In this document: positions 25,863 through 38,800 of the stretch, piece by piece
How positions within the stretch are numbered: position 1 is the first letter of the stretch
Layout of the letters: every line of letters begins with the position of its first letter
Assembly (NCBI GenBank): GCA_021613335.1
Contig: JAJTWR010000228.1
Coordinates: 574,501-638,500 of the forward strand
Direction: 5' to 3'
Source of the DNA: Whitmania pigra
Taxonomy: Eukaryota > Annelida > Clitellata > Hirudinida > Haemopidae
Length of the DNA stretch: 64,000 nucleotides
Made by a program: the position numbers and the translations under genes
Notes under the pieces: generated by a model
Told to the model about the DNA's origin: nothing
The model's database searches: none
Seen by the model: only the letters and a program-made list of their open reading frames with translations

Positions 25863-27539
25863 AGATACACAATTTTGCCCGAATTAGATATACTAAATTA
25901 TACGAAACATTTTGTATCGTGTTTGAATTTGTTTCTTTTAACATCCAACAAAAGTTAACAAATTAACATTATTGTGCTTATTGGATGTAAAGCTGTGGCA
26001 TGAAATCCTCTAATCATTAAATTGTTGCTAATTAATAATAAAAACATTTTTCTAGCTTTACCAGCACTTATTTAGGTTTTTAAATATTCGCTTTTGCTAT
26101 TCATAATCAAGTAACAATTTTAGTAATATGGTTAAAGCTAATATGCAAAGAAAAAACTAGTAAGTTCTGAAATAGCTAATGTTGAAAAACATCAACATTT
26201 CACTTCTTTGTGAATTCGCTATATTTTTAAAGCAGAGGAGGGAATCCTGACATTGAGCGACGATGAATGGAATGAATTCAGAAAACACTGATTAGTGATG
26301 CAAGGTGATGTTTAATTCCAAAGGGTTTATGAAAACTTATTAAAAAGAAGTATTTTTTTATAAAAGTTACTAATTCATGCCATGATTAAATAATTTCAGG
26401 AACTTCAAAATAATTACGGGATCAGAATGGATCATTTTATGTTCATCCCTTTGAATGTCCACAAAATAGTAATCAGAAACAGTCCATGCCACCGTATACA
26501 ACCATAACGGTTTTTCACTTTGACGTTGCATTGTAAACACTTCTATTCTTGAAGGATTTTTGCTTCTGATTCAAGACCCTTTATGCGAAGAATTGATGAT
26601 TTCATTATAATCCTTCAATAAATTACAGCTTAAGATCTGAGTTACATTACTCAATTAGTTCATCTCAACTTGTGATATGGTTTGGGCTGTTAGCCCGTGC
26701 GAAATGTACTTTTGAACATTTTATGTTTTCCTCATTTGCGAGCCTGACATTTTTCGCGAATTACCTTGAAATATTGCTAAATTGTTTTATTATACTTAGA
26801 GTTATTGACGCTGAGAAAGTATGTGCGGTTCATCCAATCTCCCTCGTCAATTCTGTTACCGTATTGCTTTGCGATCATCTACTGCTTATTGCTTCTTAGA
26901 TTTCTTGATATTTTCGATTTATAATTTTTAGTTTCATTTAAATAAAATAAATCGCAGGTGACTACATGTGATTTTTCTAATGTGGGTATTAATGTGGGGT
27001 TTTTCATATTTGCTTCCTATGTGGTTGAAGTCCGAATTTTTCTTTCTTGGAATGTATTTACTCTACACATTGTGATGATTTACTCACTCGAATCAACTTA
27101 CTAGATTTTAAATCAAATTCTTCTGATCCTTTTTATACCCCGGCGTTTTCAATTATTTTGTAATTTAATTCTAGTCATTATGAGTTTCATATATTTTAGC
27201 CAATTTATATTCCGTTTTATTCAAGATATCCCATTTCTAATGAACATAATATTTACATATTTACATGATACTCTACGACATAGCATTTCAAACATATAGC
27301 TTTCATAGTACCTTCTTGTTTCTTTCCCTAGTGTAAAGACTTCGGATGATTATACCACTTTGGATTTAAGAATTTTGTACATAGAACATTTAAATTAATA
27401 AATATTTAATTTATACCTCTAATTCGTCGAGTTGAGTTTAAAATATAACTTATAATTGTAATTGTCCATTTATAAAGCACTATAAACACCAGAGGTTATT
27501 TTTGCTAGTCTTTTATCCTCTTCCAAATAATGCAGACGA
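25863..27539. other. AT-rich stretch without recognisable gene
   Basis: No coding segment with family resemblance or consistent splice signals is visible on either strand. Short open frames such as 26672-26899 have no recognisable motif. It may be intron of the giant gene or intergenic; the sequence alone does not decide. Confidence 0.5.
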
Positions 27540-28860
27540 CTGTTGAACTTAGAAACTCCTACCGCGGAGCTAACTGACAGGGAATCATCAGAGGAGTCAA
27601 ACGTTTTGGCCCAAACTCCTGACTCTCGAGGGGTGGGCCAAACCCGTTGATCAGGCGGGTGTCCATGTCGGTGAAAACCCTACCTATCCGACTTCATCGT
27701 AATGCACCTCACGTTTTATGATTATCGATGTGATTCACGACGACCTTGGCTCATCGATCCCATATAATGCAAATTGAGCGTTATAATTTCTTTGAAGCGG
27801 CCGCCGTCACTTAGAAATTACGCTCACCGGACGCGCGCATATATTGCCTCAAACGCTCATTCGCGTTGTTACGTCATTTGCGAATGCGCTCGCCATCATC
27901 TCAACAACCAAACCGCGATCTCTTTTCTTAGCACCTCTTAACGGCCTCTCATCTCCCAAATACAACACGATGCTGCCTCCGCAGCCTCCAACATTTGTAT
28001 CATAGTCCTAGTTCTTTCCCGCCTTGATAAACCTATTTGATTGAGGAACGTGTAGACTGACTTACCAACTAAACCTCTCGTCCCAACTTCAATGGGCATT
28101 AGCGTTACCCGAAACCCGCTTCGATCCTATCTTCCAACGGGACAGTCAACTCTGTCAAAATGAAAGCGCCTGACGACGACGATCCCTAAGCAGTTGGGGG
28201 ATAAAGTTTCAAACTTTCTAGGTCTGCTGCGACAGTCCAATCATTAGCTTCTGCAAGAATGTCTCTCCTCGGAGGGAGTCTATTTTTCTTACAGGCTAGT
28301 GAAAAGCCCTCTCGCAAGAAGTATACCATATATTTGCTTTGGTTACCGCCGTTTTGGTAGCTTCCACCACTTCCTTTAGGACCTTTTGTGTCGCCACGTG
28401 TACCGACCATTGGCGAGGGCATATTCGCAATTTGAGAGCACATGATGAAGTGTCTCGAAACCGCCGCAGAGCTCACATTTACAGTCTTCCGTCAAACCCC
28501 ATCTTCCCAAATTGTCTTTAGAGGGAAGTTGGTCATAAATCGATCTTATCAAAAAGGCTAGACTATATATATGGATATATATGGAGACATATCTCGTTCC
28601 AACCGATGGAACGCTGAACCATGTCTTCACACGCGGTCCATCTACCCCGCTGTACCTGCTGCACTGCCTTAATGACTCGATCTCTTTCCAATTCGCTCCT
28701 TCTCTCCTGAATGATAAGCCTTGCCCTAACCGCAGGGCATGACTCGGACGAAGTGGTTCACCCAACAGCCTGACGACCCGTCTGAATAGGACCTCCCACT
28801 TCACCTCAGTTCCGCAAGTGACTTATCGATTTCGTCCTGTGCTGAGAACTTCCTTTTAGT
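27540..28860 (-). mobile_element. Decayed non-LTR retrotransposon, 3' half, antisense
   Basis: On the minus strand the segment 28804-28376 reads as the C-terminal part of a reverse-transcriptase polyprotein. It contains a GRWGLTEDCKCELCGG zinc-binding stretch followed by LHHVLSNCEYAL and GRYTWRH, which is the CxxC...H...C domain that closes many LINE ORFs. Further on (28476-28186) it continues with PPRRDILAEANDWTVAADL. Near 28000 there are frame-shifted pieces resembling GKSVYTFLNQIGLSRRER. GC content is higher than the flanks, and frame changes and stops are frequent, so it is a relic. It belongs to a different clade from the CR1-like LINE at 47 kb. The 5' limit is set by loss of similarity and is approximate. 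Confidence 0.65.
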
Positions 28861-30342
28861 TCTTAGCAGTGGTTTAACTTCGCGGATCCTGATGCCCGCA
28901 GAGTTATTCAACATCCACTGCGTTCTTATTTTAGAGACCTCGTACTCCTACAACAGGGATCGAAGAGGTAACCTTAATTCGAGCTCTTACTGTAGAGGGC
29001 AACAGATGACATCCCTGGAGGTAGCCAAAGCCACGTTCTGATGTTTTTACAAGCGCATGCAGGAACTCAGCCTTGCGAGTTAACCTGCACTAAATCTCAA
29101 TAAGGGTATACCGCAACCAATTTCCTCTTATTTATGATTGTTATTGAATTTGGCCGCACATTTTATCAATAACATGTTCCGATTATAAATCAATAAAATA
29201 GTCATTATTAAACCGACAAAATGGAGCGAATAGTTGACTATCTTCTTAAAGGAGACTCGGGATTTAAACTCGCCTAAACTTGCATATATAATTGTTTACA
29301 TTCGAGTATGTGGGAAGGAAGCAGATCTGATTTCAATGTGTGGTTAAAAAAACATTGGTGTCATATCAAAGATCAGCTCATACATTGATAGAAAAAATCT
29401 TAATATGCTATGTTATTTGCTAATCTATCCTTATCATCATTTATTGTAATATAGCTTAGGCATCTAACTATTTCTCTAAATTTGTTTTACTCTCTCCAAA
29501 AACGAATCATCCGAATCAACGAATAAAAAATAATTTTTTAAATTTGCAAAAGAAATTTTTACATATTTTATTTGTTTTGATTGTTATCTTCAAGATAAAA
29601 AAATTTCGTCTCTATCTTAATCCGTTAAAAAGTTATTAATATTTCAATTCAAAGTTTTTGCCAGACGTTTGCCAACTTCACCGTCGTAGGCTAAGGTTGC
29701 CCAAGCTTCTATTACGCCGCTATAACATGAACTTTATTAACTTCGATAAAGATGCTTTTACGTTTTCGAAAACGCGACTTTTCAGCTACAGTTAAACAAA
29801 TTAATCTAATCGTTCAACAACTGTTTACCTTTAACGAGCGTGATGTTTACACACTTTCCAGCCGCTTAATCACAACATAGACATATAAACTTTTGCTAGA
29901 CGGCCACTGAGACAACATACCCATGAGTCTTCCCCTACTCATACAAAGGAGTTCTTTATTTCAAATGGATTTCTGAATATTTATCACATCATTAAATTCC
30001 AAACTTGACTCTTCATTATGAACGTAACTTGCTGTCTTAGTCCTTTAATTAATATGTTTTCTAAATCTTCAGACAGTCTTACAATCTTAGATCGTCCAGT
30101 CAATTAGGATCTGAATTTTTGCTTCAACAAATTCTCCTTTCTTGGTTTGTGACACAGCATTGCCCCGATTGATCTATATCTTTCATTGTCCGTGTCCATT
30201 GTCATTGTAACGTGTTCGTTAGTTTTATCGTGTTTTCTTCATTTGTTATTGTTGTCATCAATTTGCTCATATTCATTACCAATAAAATTTCGCATTCTCA
30301 ATCAGTTTATCAATTATGTGAAGATTCATAGGTGTCGCCGTC
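28861..30342. other. No gene recognised
   Basis: The left ~240 bases may still belong to the decayed LINE (moderate GC). From 29100 to 30342 the sequence is AT-rich with no supported coding segment on either strand. Confidence 0.5.
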
Positions 30343-30441
30343 ATTTTGTAACCGGTTATCCCCTAGACGGGAATTATTTTCCCTTGGGATGCGCCCTGAG
30401 TTTGTTCTTCGTTCAGAGTTCTGAAACAAACGAATTCAACT
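30343..30441 (+). repeat. Dispersed repeat, copy 1
   Basis: About 100 bp (TTGTAAC, GGTTAT, CCTAGAC, GGGAATTAT blocks, ending AAACGAATTCAA) closely resembles 61687-61805 in order and content. The second copy sits directly behind an (AAT)n tract. Probably a piece of a transposon 3' region; family not recognised. Confidence 0.6.
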
Positions 30442-30668
30442 TTTGAAATTAAAATAAATGTAAATAATTTTTTTAAATAAATGATTAAACTTATCCTAAT
30501 GAACGCACTAATTGGTGAAGTATCAAAATGATTTTATATTGATAAAATATATTTAATTTTGATAAAGTATTCGATTACAATTGTGCAAATTTAACTAGCT
30601 GAACCAAAAAATAATAACTTTCAATTCATGAAAGTTGTCTTGTTATCTTGTATTTAGCTTGCGTTACG

Positions 30669-31768
30669 ATGTTTGAAAGGCTGCTGAATTTCAAACGGTA
30701 AGGATCACTAGCTTAAAATTACAAGCCTACATGTGTATATTATTTTGCATATTTGGATTAGATTGAAAGGGTATTCTTTTTTGCTATCAAAAAGAAGAAA
30801 GTCTTCAATTACAGTTCCTTGCCCAGCCTTCACTACGCATGACTTGGGTAGAACAGGTTGAATTACTTTTATTTAACGTTTTGTGACTAAAATATATTAT
30901 TGTTTTAGAGATATGGTTATGGTCTACTTGACATGAGCATGAACTCTTTCAAGGTAAATACCTACCATGGAGGATTCTGGATCTACTTGTCCAGTCACGG
31001 AAAAATTACTTTGAACTACATGGCTTAGATTCTGGATTTGCACACATGAAAGAAATAACAAATGAGTTTTTCACATTTTTTGCTTCCTTAAGAACCACAA
31101 TATCAAAAGAATTTTATAGTGAAATAAGTGATCGCCTGCTAAAGGAAAGAATTCCAATTGAATCACTCACTGTTGAAACAAGGTTAGGCTATGTTGGTAA
31201 GAGATCAGCAAGTCTGGTCTACAATTTGTTGCAATCTCAAAATGAACAAAGTTCTTGTGCAGACTCTAAAGTTTTGGCTTCAAACACATGCCAAATGGTG
31301 TTTGTCAACAAGACATCTCATCTTCCAGCTACTCTCCCAGATTGGTGGCTGCAGAAGTATTCGAAGCTTTCAGATCCTGATAAAAAGTTGAAGCTCCAAA
31401 TAATGGATGTTCCATTTTCATCACTCATTTTCATACACCACTTTCCTGTTTCTTGGAACCACACTGATTTCTATCATCACACTCATTTTAATTCTTATGT
31501 GGGTTTTTGTTTTGAAGTGGCAAACCAGGCTATCCACAATGGCTTCTTTCCTGATGGCTTCAAATGCTCAGGAGATATTTTGAATAGAAAGGTGAAGCTG
31601 ATTGAAATGCTCTACCTTAACGAAAGTGTAGCTGGAGATAAACTTAGGGCAGGAATGTGGGTAGATCAGTATGATAGCCAGTCTTTGAGGTTCTCTTTTG
31701 AAAGGGGTGATCCAAGATGGAAGACTACTGCCATAGTATGCCAGGGTACCTTAGGCTTCTATGACTAA
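30669..31768 (+). CDS. Double hot-dog thioesterase-like protein (two exons, one apparent frameshift)
   Basis: Exon 1 is 30669-30697 (ATG, MFERLLNFK..., donor CG|GTAAGG). Exon 2 is 30911-31768, with acceptor ttttagAG. Joining gives ...NFKRYGYGLLDMSMNSFK and then, after a 1-nt frame change near 30953, GKYLPWRILDLLVQSRKNYF through to the stop at 31768, about 295 residues. Two hot-dog-type halves can be seen: an N-terminal one with the helix region SRKNYFELHGL, and a C-terminal one with SWNHTDFYHHTHFNSY, the D-x-x-x-H-x-N-x-Y pattern of 4-hydroxybenzoyl-CoA thioesterase-like proteins. The probable activity is hydrolysis of acyl-CoA or acyl-ACP thioesters; substrate unknown. The frameshift looks like loss of one G from a GGG run, either an assembly error or a young lesion. 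No targeting signal is obvious. Confidence 0.7.
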
Positions 31769-31944
31769 GTTCCATGTTTTTTTTTAAGTTACTGAAGTAG
31801 GACCAATATTATAGGAAAATGTCAGCATTGAATTTTGGCATCTTAACATTTTTTGTTGTTATGGCATTTACTTTTGTTATCTTATTCTCAAGTTAAAAGA
31901 CCATTTTCCTTTAACATAGTTGATTTTCATTTTTAGTCAAGTGA

Positions 31945-31950
31945 AATAAA
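31945..31950 (+). promoter_or_regulatory. Candidate polyadenylation signal AATAAA
   Basis: AATAAA 177 bp after the thioesterase stop codon, in an AT-rich 3' flank. Confidence 0.45.
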
Positions 31951-32189
31951 GGTCAAAAATTTTCTCTTGATATTGAGTTGAAAGAAAAGCAAATTGGGCT
32001 GGTTGTGCTTAATATTGACTGATTTGAATCAAGCTTATTTAAGGTTTGGCTGGTTCTGAGGAGATTAAACATATGGTTGGAGCAATGGAAGAAGCATGAT
32101 TATTTATACACTATGCAGAATGTTGACTGAGTGGCTAAAAGATGCATTAGATGAGCAGTGTTGAAACAGTGATTTTCTTAAATAGGATT

Positions 32190-32855
32190 AATCTAATCTA
32201 GTTTGTGGTGGTCAAGATCTCCACCTCCAGCAAAGGCGCCACGGATTCGAACATACTAGAGAGCCATCAAAAGCATTAATTGCGTAGTGGTCGTTAATCC
32301 ACTTTACTACGCTGGAAAACCTTTAAATACACTCAACTAATTAGTTTGTTGATTCTATTGAGATAGTTTAGTTTTGTTTTGGTTTAATTTGTTATTCAAC
32401 AGAGGTCAAATAGATCGTAGCTGTTGTTTTTATTAACATCCGTTGCGTGGCTAGATAATTAGGACGGTGCTCCCGCAAAGGGGTTCGAGTCCTTGCTGTC
32501 ATCGTGGAAGGCATATCCTTAACAGTTGGGCCATGCTGGCGCACAATAAATTGCAGCGATGGCTTATCAGGTTAAGTAGTGCAAATGGAACAATTTAGAA
32601 GATGAAAGTAGTTGGAAGTATAAGTACTAATTTGTGAAATTTCTTTTAAAGTCCAAAGTCTAGTCATGCGCTATCAGAAAAGGTAGATAAAATGTTTTTC
32701 GAGTAAGGTAATATGCTGACACAAGAAGCATTGAACTGTTGTTAGCTAGAAGTTATGCTCTCAATGAATTTTGTACAAAATTTTCTGTATAAACTTACCT
32801 CAAGTTTTCAAATCATAGTAATAAAATTATAAAGAAAAAATATTTCTCTGCTATT
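32190..32855. repeat. Intergenic stretch with SINE-like pieces
   Basis: At about 32420-32575 a piece starts with T-rich sequence and TTAACATCC, continues with the hairpin-type repeat described at 43.8 kb (arm GGACGGT), and then with a tRNA-like B-box GGTTCGAGTCC; a possible A-box (TGGCTAGATAATTAGG) precedes it. This is the longest copy of that repeat family in the window and suggests a tRNA-derived SINE lying antisense to its tail. A second tRNA-like box (GGATTCGAAC, antisense) is at about 32252. Otherwise no gene. Confidence 0.45.
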
Positions 32856-35800
32856 ATGGACAGCCTAAGGTTTCATTTGATAGATTATTTGGTGTTTGTC
32901 ATGGCTCTAGGCTTTTCGGCATTGGCTGCCATCGTGCAGGGTGTCATGGACGGAATGAAAAGAAAGAAAATGCGGGGACAAGCGAAGAGACAAGGGGAAA
33001 TTAAGGAGATTGAAAGAAACATCTCAGGTTTGTTCTGTTTCAATGGGTTGGTGCATATGAGTGATTATCTAATTAAATTTGGATATTAGAGTTAAAAAGA
33101 GTGGCTATTATATAGATCAAGGTCTTCTTAACCACTATAAATAATTGTTATGTTATGTTATATGTGTAAAGTCCAAATCATCCTAGTTACGCAACGGACT
33201 TTAATCAAATAGCACAATTATTGTTCATTTTGTGCGAGATAATTTCTACCATATTTCTGTTGTCGGCCATGCTGTTTATATCCGTATGCATTTTGTTATT
33301 GTGGAGGTATTTGAATTTAATTTCAGTGAAAGCAAGACCTCGTAAAACTCCAAGAATTTCTCTTTAGACTTTGATTAAGGTTGATAACCAAAGATAGTTA
33401 ATGAAGGAATAGTAAACACAATTTTTGTGTGTACAAATGAGTCTTGAAATGACGGAATTACAGCCAATTACTGCATTCATCAATAACTTTGCATGAGTTT
33501 TACAAAGTTGAAGAAAAGCAGAAAATTACACTGTTAATACGTTAGAAAGTTTCATATCTAAACATGTATTTTGTACCCTTCCACGGCCTCGGCTAAAAAA
33601 GTGAACCCTGTCGATTCCTAGGATGACCTGTCCACAGGCAATCATCAAGATGTTCGACGATAATTCGAGAACCGTGTTTTGATTTTATTATGTTCATGGT
33701 TGAAAACAATGATTCGCATAAATATGTGGAACCGAAGGAAGATTTTATTTTGTATGCCGCAATTTTTAAGATTGAAACCTTTTTTTGTCAACCAAGTTCC
33801 AAAAAGTATTCATCTCTTACACAACATCATTTTAAGATCCAAAATCTCAAGTTTCAGCTGCTCTGCACTTTTTTTAACAAGTTCTCCAATTGATGTTGCT
33901 AATACTGTTACATTTTCTTCACTAGTAAATAGGTTTACAAAAAAGATGACCATTGGTTCTGTAATATCACACTGATCGAATCATTTCTCAAGCCGTTCTG
34001 TGAGTGTTTCAAGGTGAATAATAAATGATGAGCAATCAAGCTTTAAAATGTTACAAATACTTTACTGAGCCATCGCACTTTTGCATGCGGGATAAAATCT
34101 GAATGTTTATTTTCAGTACCATCTAGTAAGAAACTGAATAGTCTGTGCTCTAAAGGCGGTGCTCGAATAGAGTTAACAATATTAATAATATTCATAACTA
34201 TCTTTATAACATAATCAAATGAAAGTATTTTACTGTTCAAAACTTCTTAGTGGAACGCCATAAAGTTGGGAAAGCATTCATAAATAACATGATCAATTTT
34301 TAATTCTGACTATCTGATTACACTCAGCATATAAAAAGTGATAAGAGGAATATTTGACAATGCCTAACTATTGATACTCTAATCTCAGCTAAGATTAAGT
34401 TACTTAACCTTTATTTGTGAACTCGTCTTTGCCATTTACATCTTTAAATTAAGTATTTAATTGTGTCTATTTTCCAATTTTATTGTGGCATTTGGTATTT
34501 CAGTCGATTCGCAAGTTGTTAGAATTTTAATTTCTTTATCTAAACATATTTCTGCAATTTTTATTCAACTATTGTTTGTTTTAATTCACAAATCAAATAA
34601 ATTAATTTTTATAAAATATAAATGCATATTTTAGTTTGGCCAGCCTCTTTGAGTGTTTTGGCATCAACGCTTGCCGCCCCATTCGTAATCGGAGTGCCAG
34701 CAGAAATCTACACCTATGGCTTTCATTTCGCCTATCTCTGTTTTGGCGTTGCCATATCAATTCCATTTTGCGCACATTTCCTATTTGCTAGATTCTACGA
34801 ATTGAAGATTACCAGCATCTACGAGGTAACATCGAGATAACATTCTCATTTTGTTTGATTGCAAGTCATTCAAGTCACTATGATAATTTTGGTCATTCTG
34901 GTAATATCAATTTTAATTACCGGTATAATTCAATTATTCCTTCCCTGAATGTGTTTTCGAAGTTTTCCTTTGTGACAATTACTTGAGATCACACCAAGTG
35001 GCGCAACCAGCGAAAAATGCTGGGGCGGGGCTCAAATTTAGAAAAGGGACAAAAGCCCGACGCAGTCGAAAAATTTTTGAAACTGTTCAAATCAATACTA
35101 CTAATTATAATTAATAAAGAATTAAAGATAGAACAGATTATTATTATAAGTTTGACTATCTTCTGTCTGCAGTCTTTTCTTGTATCTTTAATCATTTATT
35201 ATTGAGCTTGACTATCTTCTGTCTCAAAGTTTCAAACCAGTTAAAGCAAATGCAAAAAAAAAAGTTTATGTTTAAAATTGTAATATGATGTGTTTGCGGT
35301 TACAAAATAATTTTTCGATCGGTCTGTGAAAATCTGTTCACCATTTCATTTACCGGAAGAAGTGCAGTAGTTGTTTTGTTTGCAGATATTCTCAATAAAC
35401 TTTGCAAACGACAGGCAGACATAGTCGTCCTGAGATGACTTTTAATAAGGCGAAGTTTAGAAAATGCCCTTTCTGCATCTGATGACGTAACTGGCAGTCA
35501 GAGCAACATCGAGCATATAATGCAACACAGGCTGAATGCTTGTGGCACAGAAAAGATCTTGCAGTTCGATACATGCATTGGGATCAGACTGATCAGCACG
35601 TAAACTTGTCGATGTGAATTGGAGCTGCACAGTTTCAGCATCTTTTCCATGAAGGTTGCAGAATTTTGAAAGCTCGGGAGTCATTGTGCCATTCTGCAAA
35701 GCATCAAGAGCCAAGGCAGGGTTCGTGATTGCCTATGGCATATTGAGAATCCCCTTACCCCCCCCCCCCTAACCACAAAAAAACTCATCGTATTTGGAAA

Positions 35801-38800
35801 AATTGCAGGGTCTCTCCTATTAGGCCTGGGGGGGCGCAAGCCTCCCAGCCCCCCTAGTTGCGCCACTGATCCCACCACCTTCGTCTTATCGCATTTCATA
35901 ATTTTTATTTTTATTATTTAATGTTAATTTAATTTTGCTTTGCCAGTACATCGAATTTCGATTCAATAAATTTGTGAGATCCCTTTGTTCGATCAGCTTT
36001 GCCTTAAGCTTGGTTAGTGGAATTTCAAAAATGTCGTCGTGTCATTGTTTGAAGTGCTGTCATAATATAATTGATTTTAAAATTAATCCTTAAATTTTAT
36101 TATTAAATTTTATTTCGTAGAATTAAAATTTTTGTTTCACTCTTTTAAAAGCTGATTTACATAGGGATCATTACGTTTGCACCTGCCGTTGTCTTCAGCA
36201 AAAGTGAGGCCATTGTGTTTTCTATTTTATTACGTAAATTCGGTCGTAGACAGTTGATGGGCTTAAATCAACGCAATATTATTTAATTATTCTTTATGTA
36301 AAATAACCAACATCTATTTTATAGTAATAATTTTATGATAATGCAATGTATTGAGGTGATCCTGCTTCCTTTTCAGTGACTGGCACTTCTATGACTTCTT
36401 CTGTACTCGGAGTTGGCCTATTGGGCGTCGGTTATACAGCCGTGGTAAAAAGCATTTAAGTTTCATTCAAAGTCTTATTAAGCTCTAACGTCTCTCTAGA
36501 ATTTGTACTCAAAATCAATCGTATTAATTGAGTGGTATAAATTGGATAATATCAACTAGATAATATTAATTAGATAGTACTTAATCTTGCATTTCTAAGT
36601 TCTAATTTTAATTAGAAGGTCTCACAACATGGAACCATTTAGGTTTTAGGATTTTTTTTCCTTTTTGTGTTGCTGTACTTATTCCACAATGACCAGTAAT
36701 GTAACCAAAACATTTTCAGAGATATCGAGAGAGGAAGTGCTTATTTTAATACTATGGCAACAATAATGGTGATTAATAAAAAAAGTAAACTGAGAAAAGA
36801 TGACGGGCAAGAATATTGAAAGTCAGCCATCTGACACTGATTCTGATGTCAACTTTATTGCTGAATCAGAAATAGCAGTCATTCAAATTTGTAGATGAGG
36901 GCTGTTGTGAAAGAAACACCGAAAGTGGTGCAAATGACTTGGAGCAGCAAAAACATAATGATGGATCATTCCAAGATTCCTATGAGAAAGCCCGTGCACG
37001 CTGTGCCTAAGAGCAGAAATTTTTGTGGGCGGCCATGTCTGGCCCTCTCATATCGGACGAAGATGATCTGGATTTAATAGCAATTCACATGTAATAGTCA
37101 AAAATGGAAAAAAAGGTCTGGATGAAAAAACTTTATATATAATAATAATAAATAAATATAATAATAAAGATGATGGTCAGAATATTGACGACAAGACTGA
37201 AAGGAAAGGAAAATGCGGTGGCGGCATTTTGTATGACCTAAATAAAAACAAAACGTCGCGGTGTCATGAATAGGGTTCGTTTGCTTGTGTCGATCATCAC
37301 GTCGTTTTTTGCGAACGCAATGCGGAATAAGCGGAAGACTTTGAAACTTTATAAGTACTTGACAATTGTCATTTATGTAGAATTATATTAAATCAAATTA
37401 TGTAATATAATTATTTAATATTTTTATAATGGCATCCGTTGTCTTTGGATGCCAGGTCCAAAGGTTTTGTTCAATAAACGTGCATTTATCACTTCAATCA
37501 TCACTCGGTACATGACAACAATAATAGAATTAATATATAAATAAACTTGCTCTACTTGGACTAATTTTAAAATCCTGGATACTCGGCTCCTGAACATAAT
37601 ATACATTTTAGATAGTTTACTTATAGTATAAGAGATTGTGGCCAGACTTATAAACACAAACTCCTGTTTCAGGGTGGTTTGAGGGGAGTGATGTGGGTAG
37701 ATGCCATACAAATGATGATCATTTTGGCCAGCATCCTAGCAATCATCATCAAGGGCACTTTGAAGGTTGGAGGAGCAACCCAAGTCGTTGATATTGCATT
37801 GTCCGATGGAAGACTGGAATTGCCGCTGTTACTGGCATTTCACTTTTTTTTTGCAAATTCATTGTTATATGTACTAGTACACATTTTTTTCGATTCCCAT
37901 TGTTTAGGTTGTCTTTCAATCCTTTCTTGCGACACACTTTGTGGACCCAAGCTATTGGGGGCAGCATAACCACCATGGTTATCTTTACTAACCAGGCAAT
38001 AGTCCAAAAGTTTATTGGACTTCGCAGTTTAAAGCATGTTTACATGTTGGTCATTGAAAATATATTAAATCAATGCTACTTATTTTATTGACGAGCTAGA
38101 ATGCTAATGATTAATAATTTTCAACTTCAGAACATCGTATATGTCCATGGCTATAAGCATTATCTACTTCTTATTATTTGTGGCTGCTGGGTTGGTGATT
38201 TATGCTTACTATTCCACTTGCTCGCCTATCCTTCTAGGTGACGTCAAAAGGCTAGATGAGGTATGCAGAAAAACTTATTTGTAAAACTTCTGTTTTATTA
38301 ACTTTCGTATGTTGTGTATAATTTCGACCGCCAAGAGAGGAACAAGAATACATATGCCCCGGGGCCTGGCAACTTTTCAGGACCCGCTCAGGCATATCGG
38401 ATATACCTAGGCGGAGGCCCCATTGAAAAGTTATTGGTGGCCCACAAACAAGATAAGAAATTTGGAAGGGTTTTCTGTTCTTGGTAGATGTCTATTAATT
38501 TCTCTCCCTCCGCGGATGACAAGCAATAAAAAAGGTTTTCTGGCTGGCTGATGGAAGCCTCTGGGCAGTAGCACAATCTGACCACACCTAAATGATGCAA
38601 GTGAATATTTTCTTATGTAAAGAAGCCTCTGAAAATATGAGTGAAGAGGATTCTTTGTTTGCCGAAAGAAGATGAAGAAAAGTTGATCCATATTTTGTGA
38701 TATAGCTGCCACATAGTCACATCCTTCTTAGGTATAAATGTGCATATGCATAGGATGTCCATGGTCTTACTCTGCCCTTAATTTTTGTCAATTTGCCACC

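Noticed and set aside
30186..30446. 86-codon open frame with a hydrophobic start
   Set aside because: No splice context or family resemblance; it overlaps a dispersed repeat.
32430..32510. Functional tRNA gene
   Set aside because: A-box and B-box-like words are too close together and no complementary ends exist; it fits a SINE fragment better.
35457..35714. Minus-strand 85-codon frame as an independent gene
   Set aside because: Lies inside the hAT element and continues into the transposase dimerisation region in another frame; a transposase relic.
37424..37711. 95-codon minus frame in intron 5
   Set aside because: Overlaps a well-supported symporter exon on the other strand and shows no motif.
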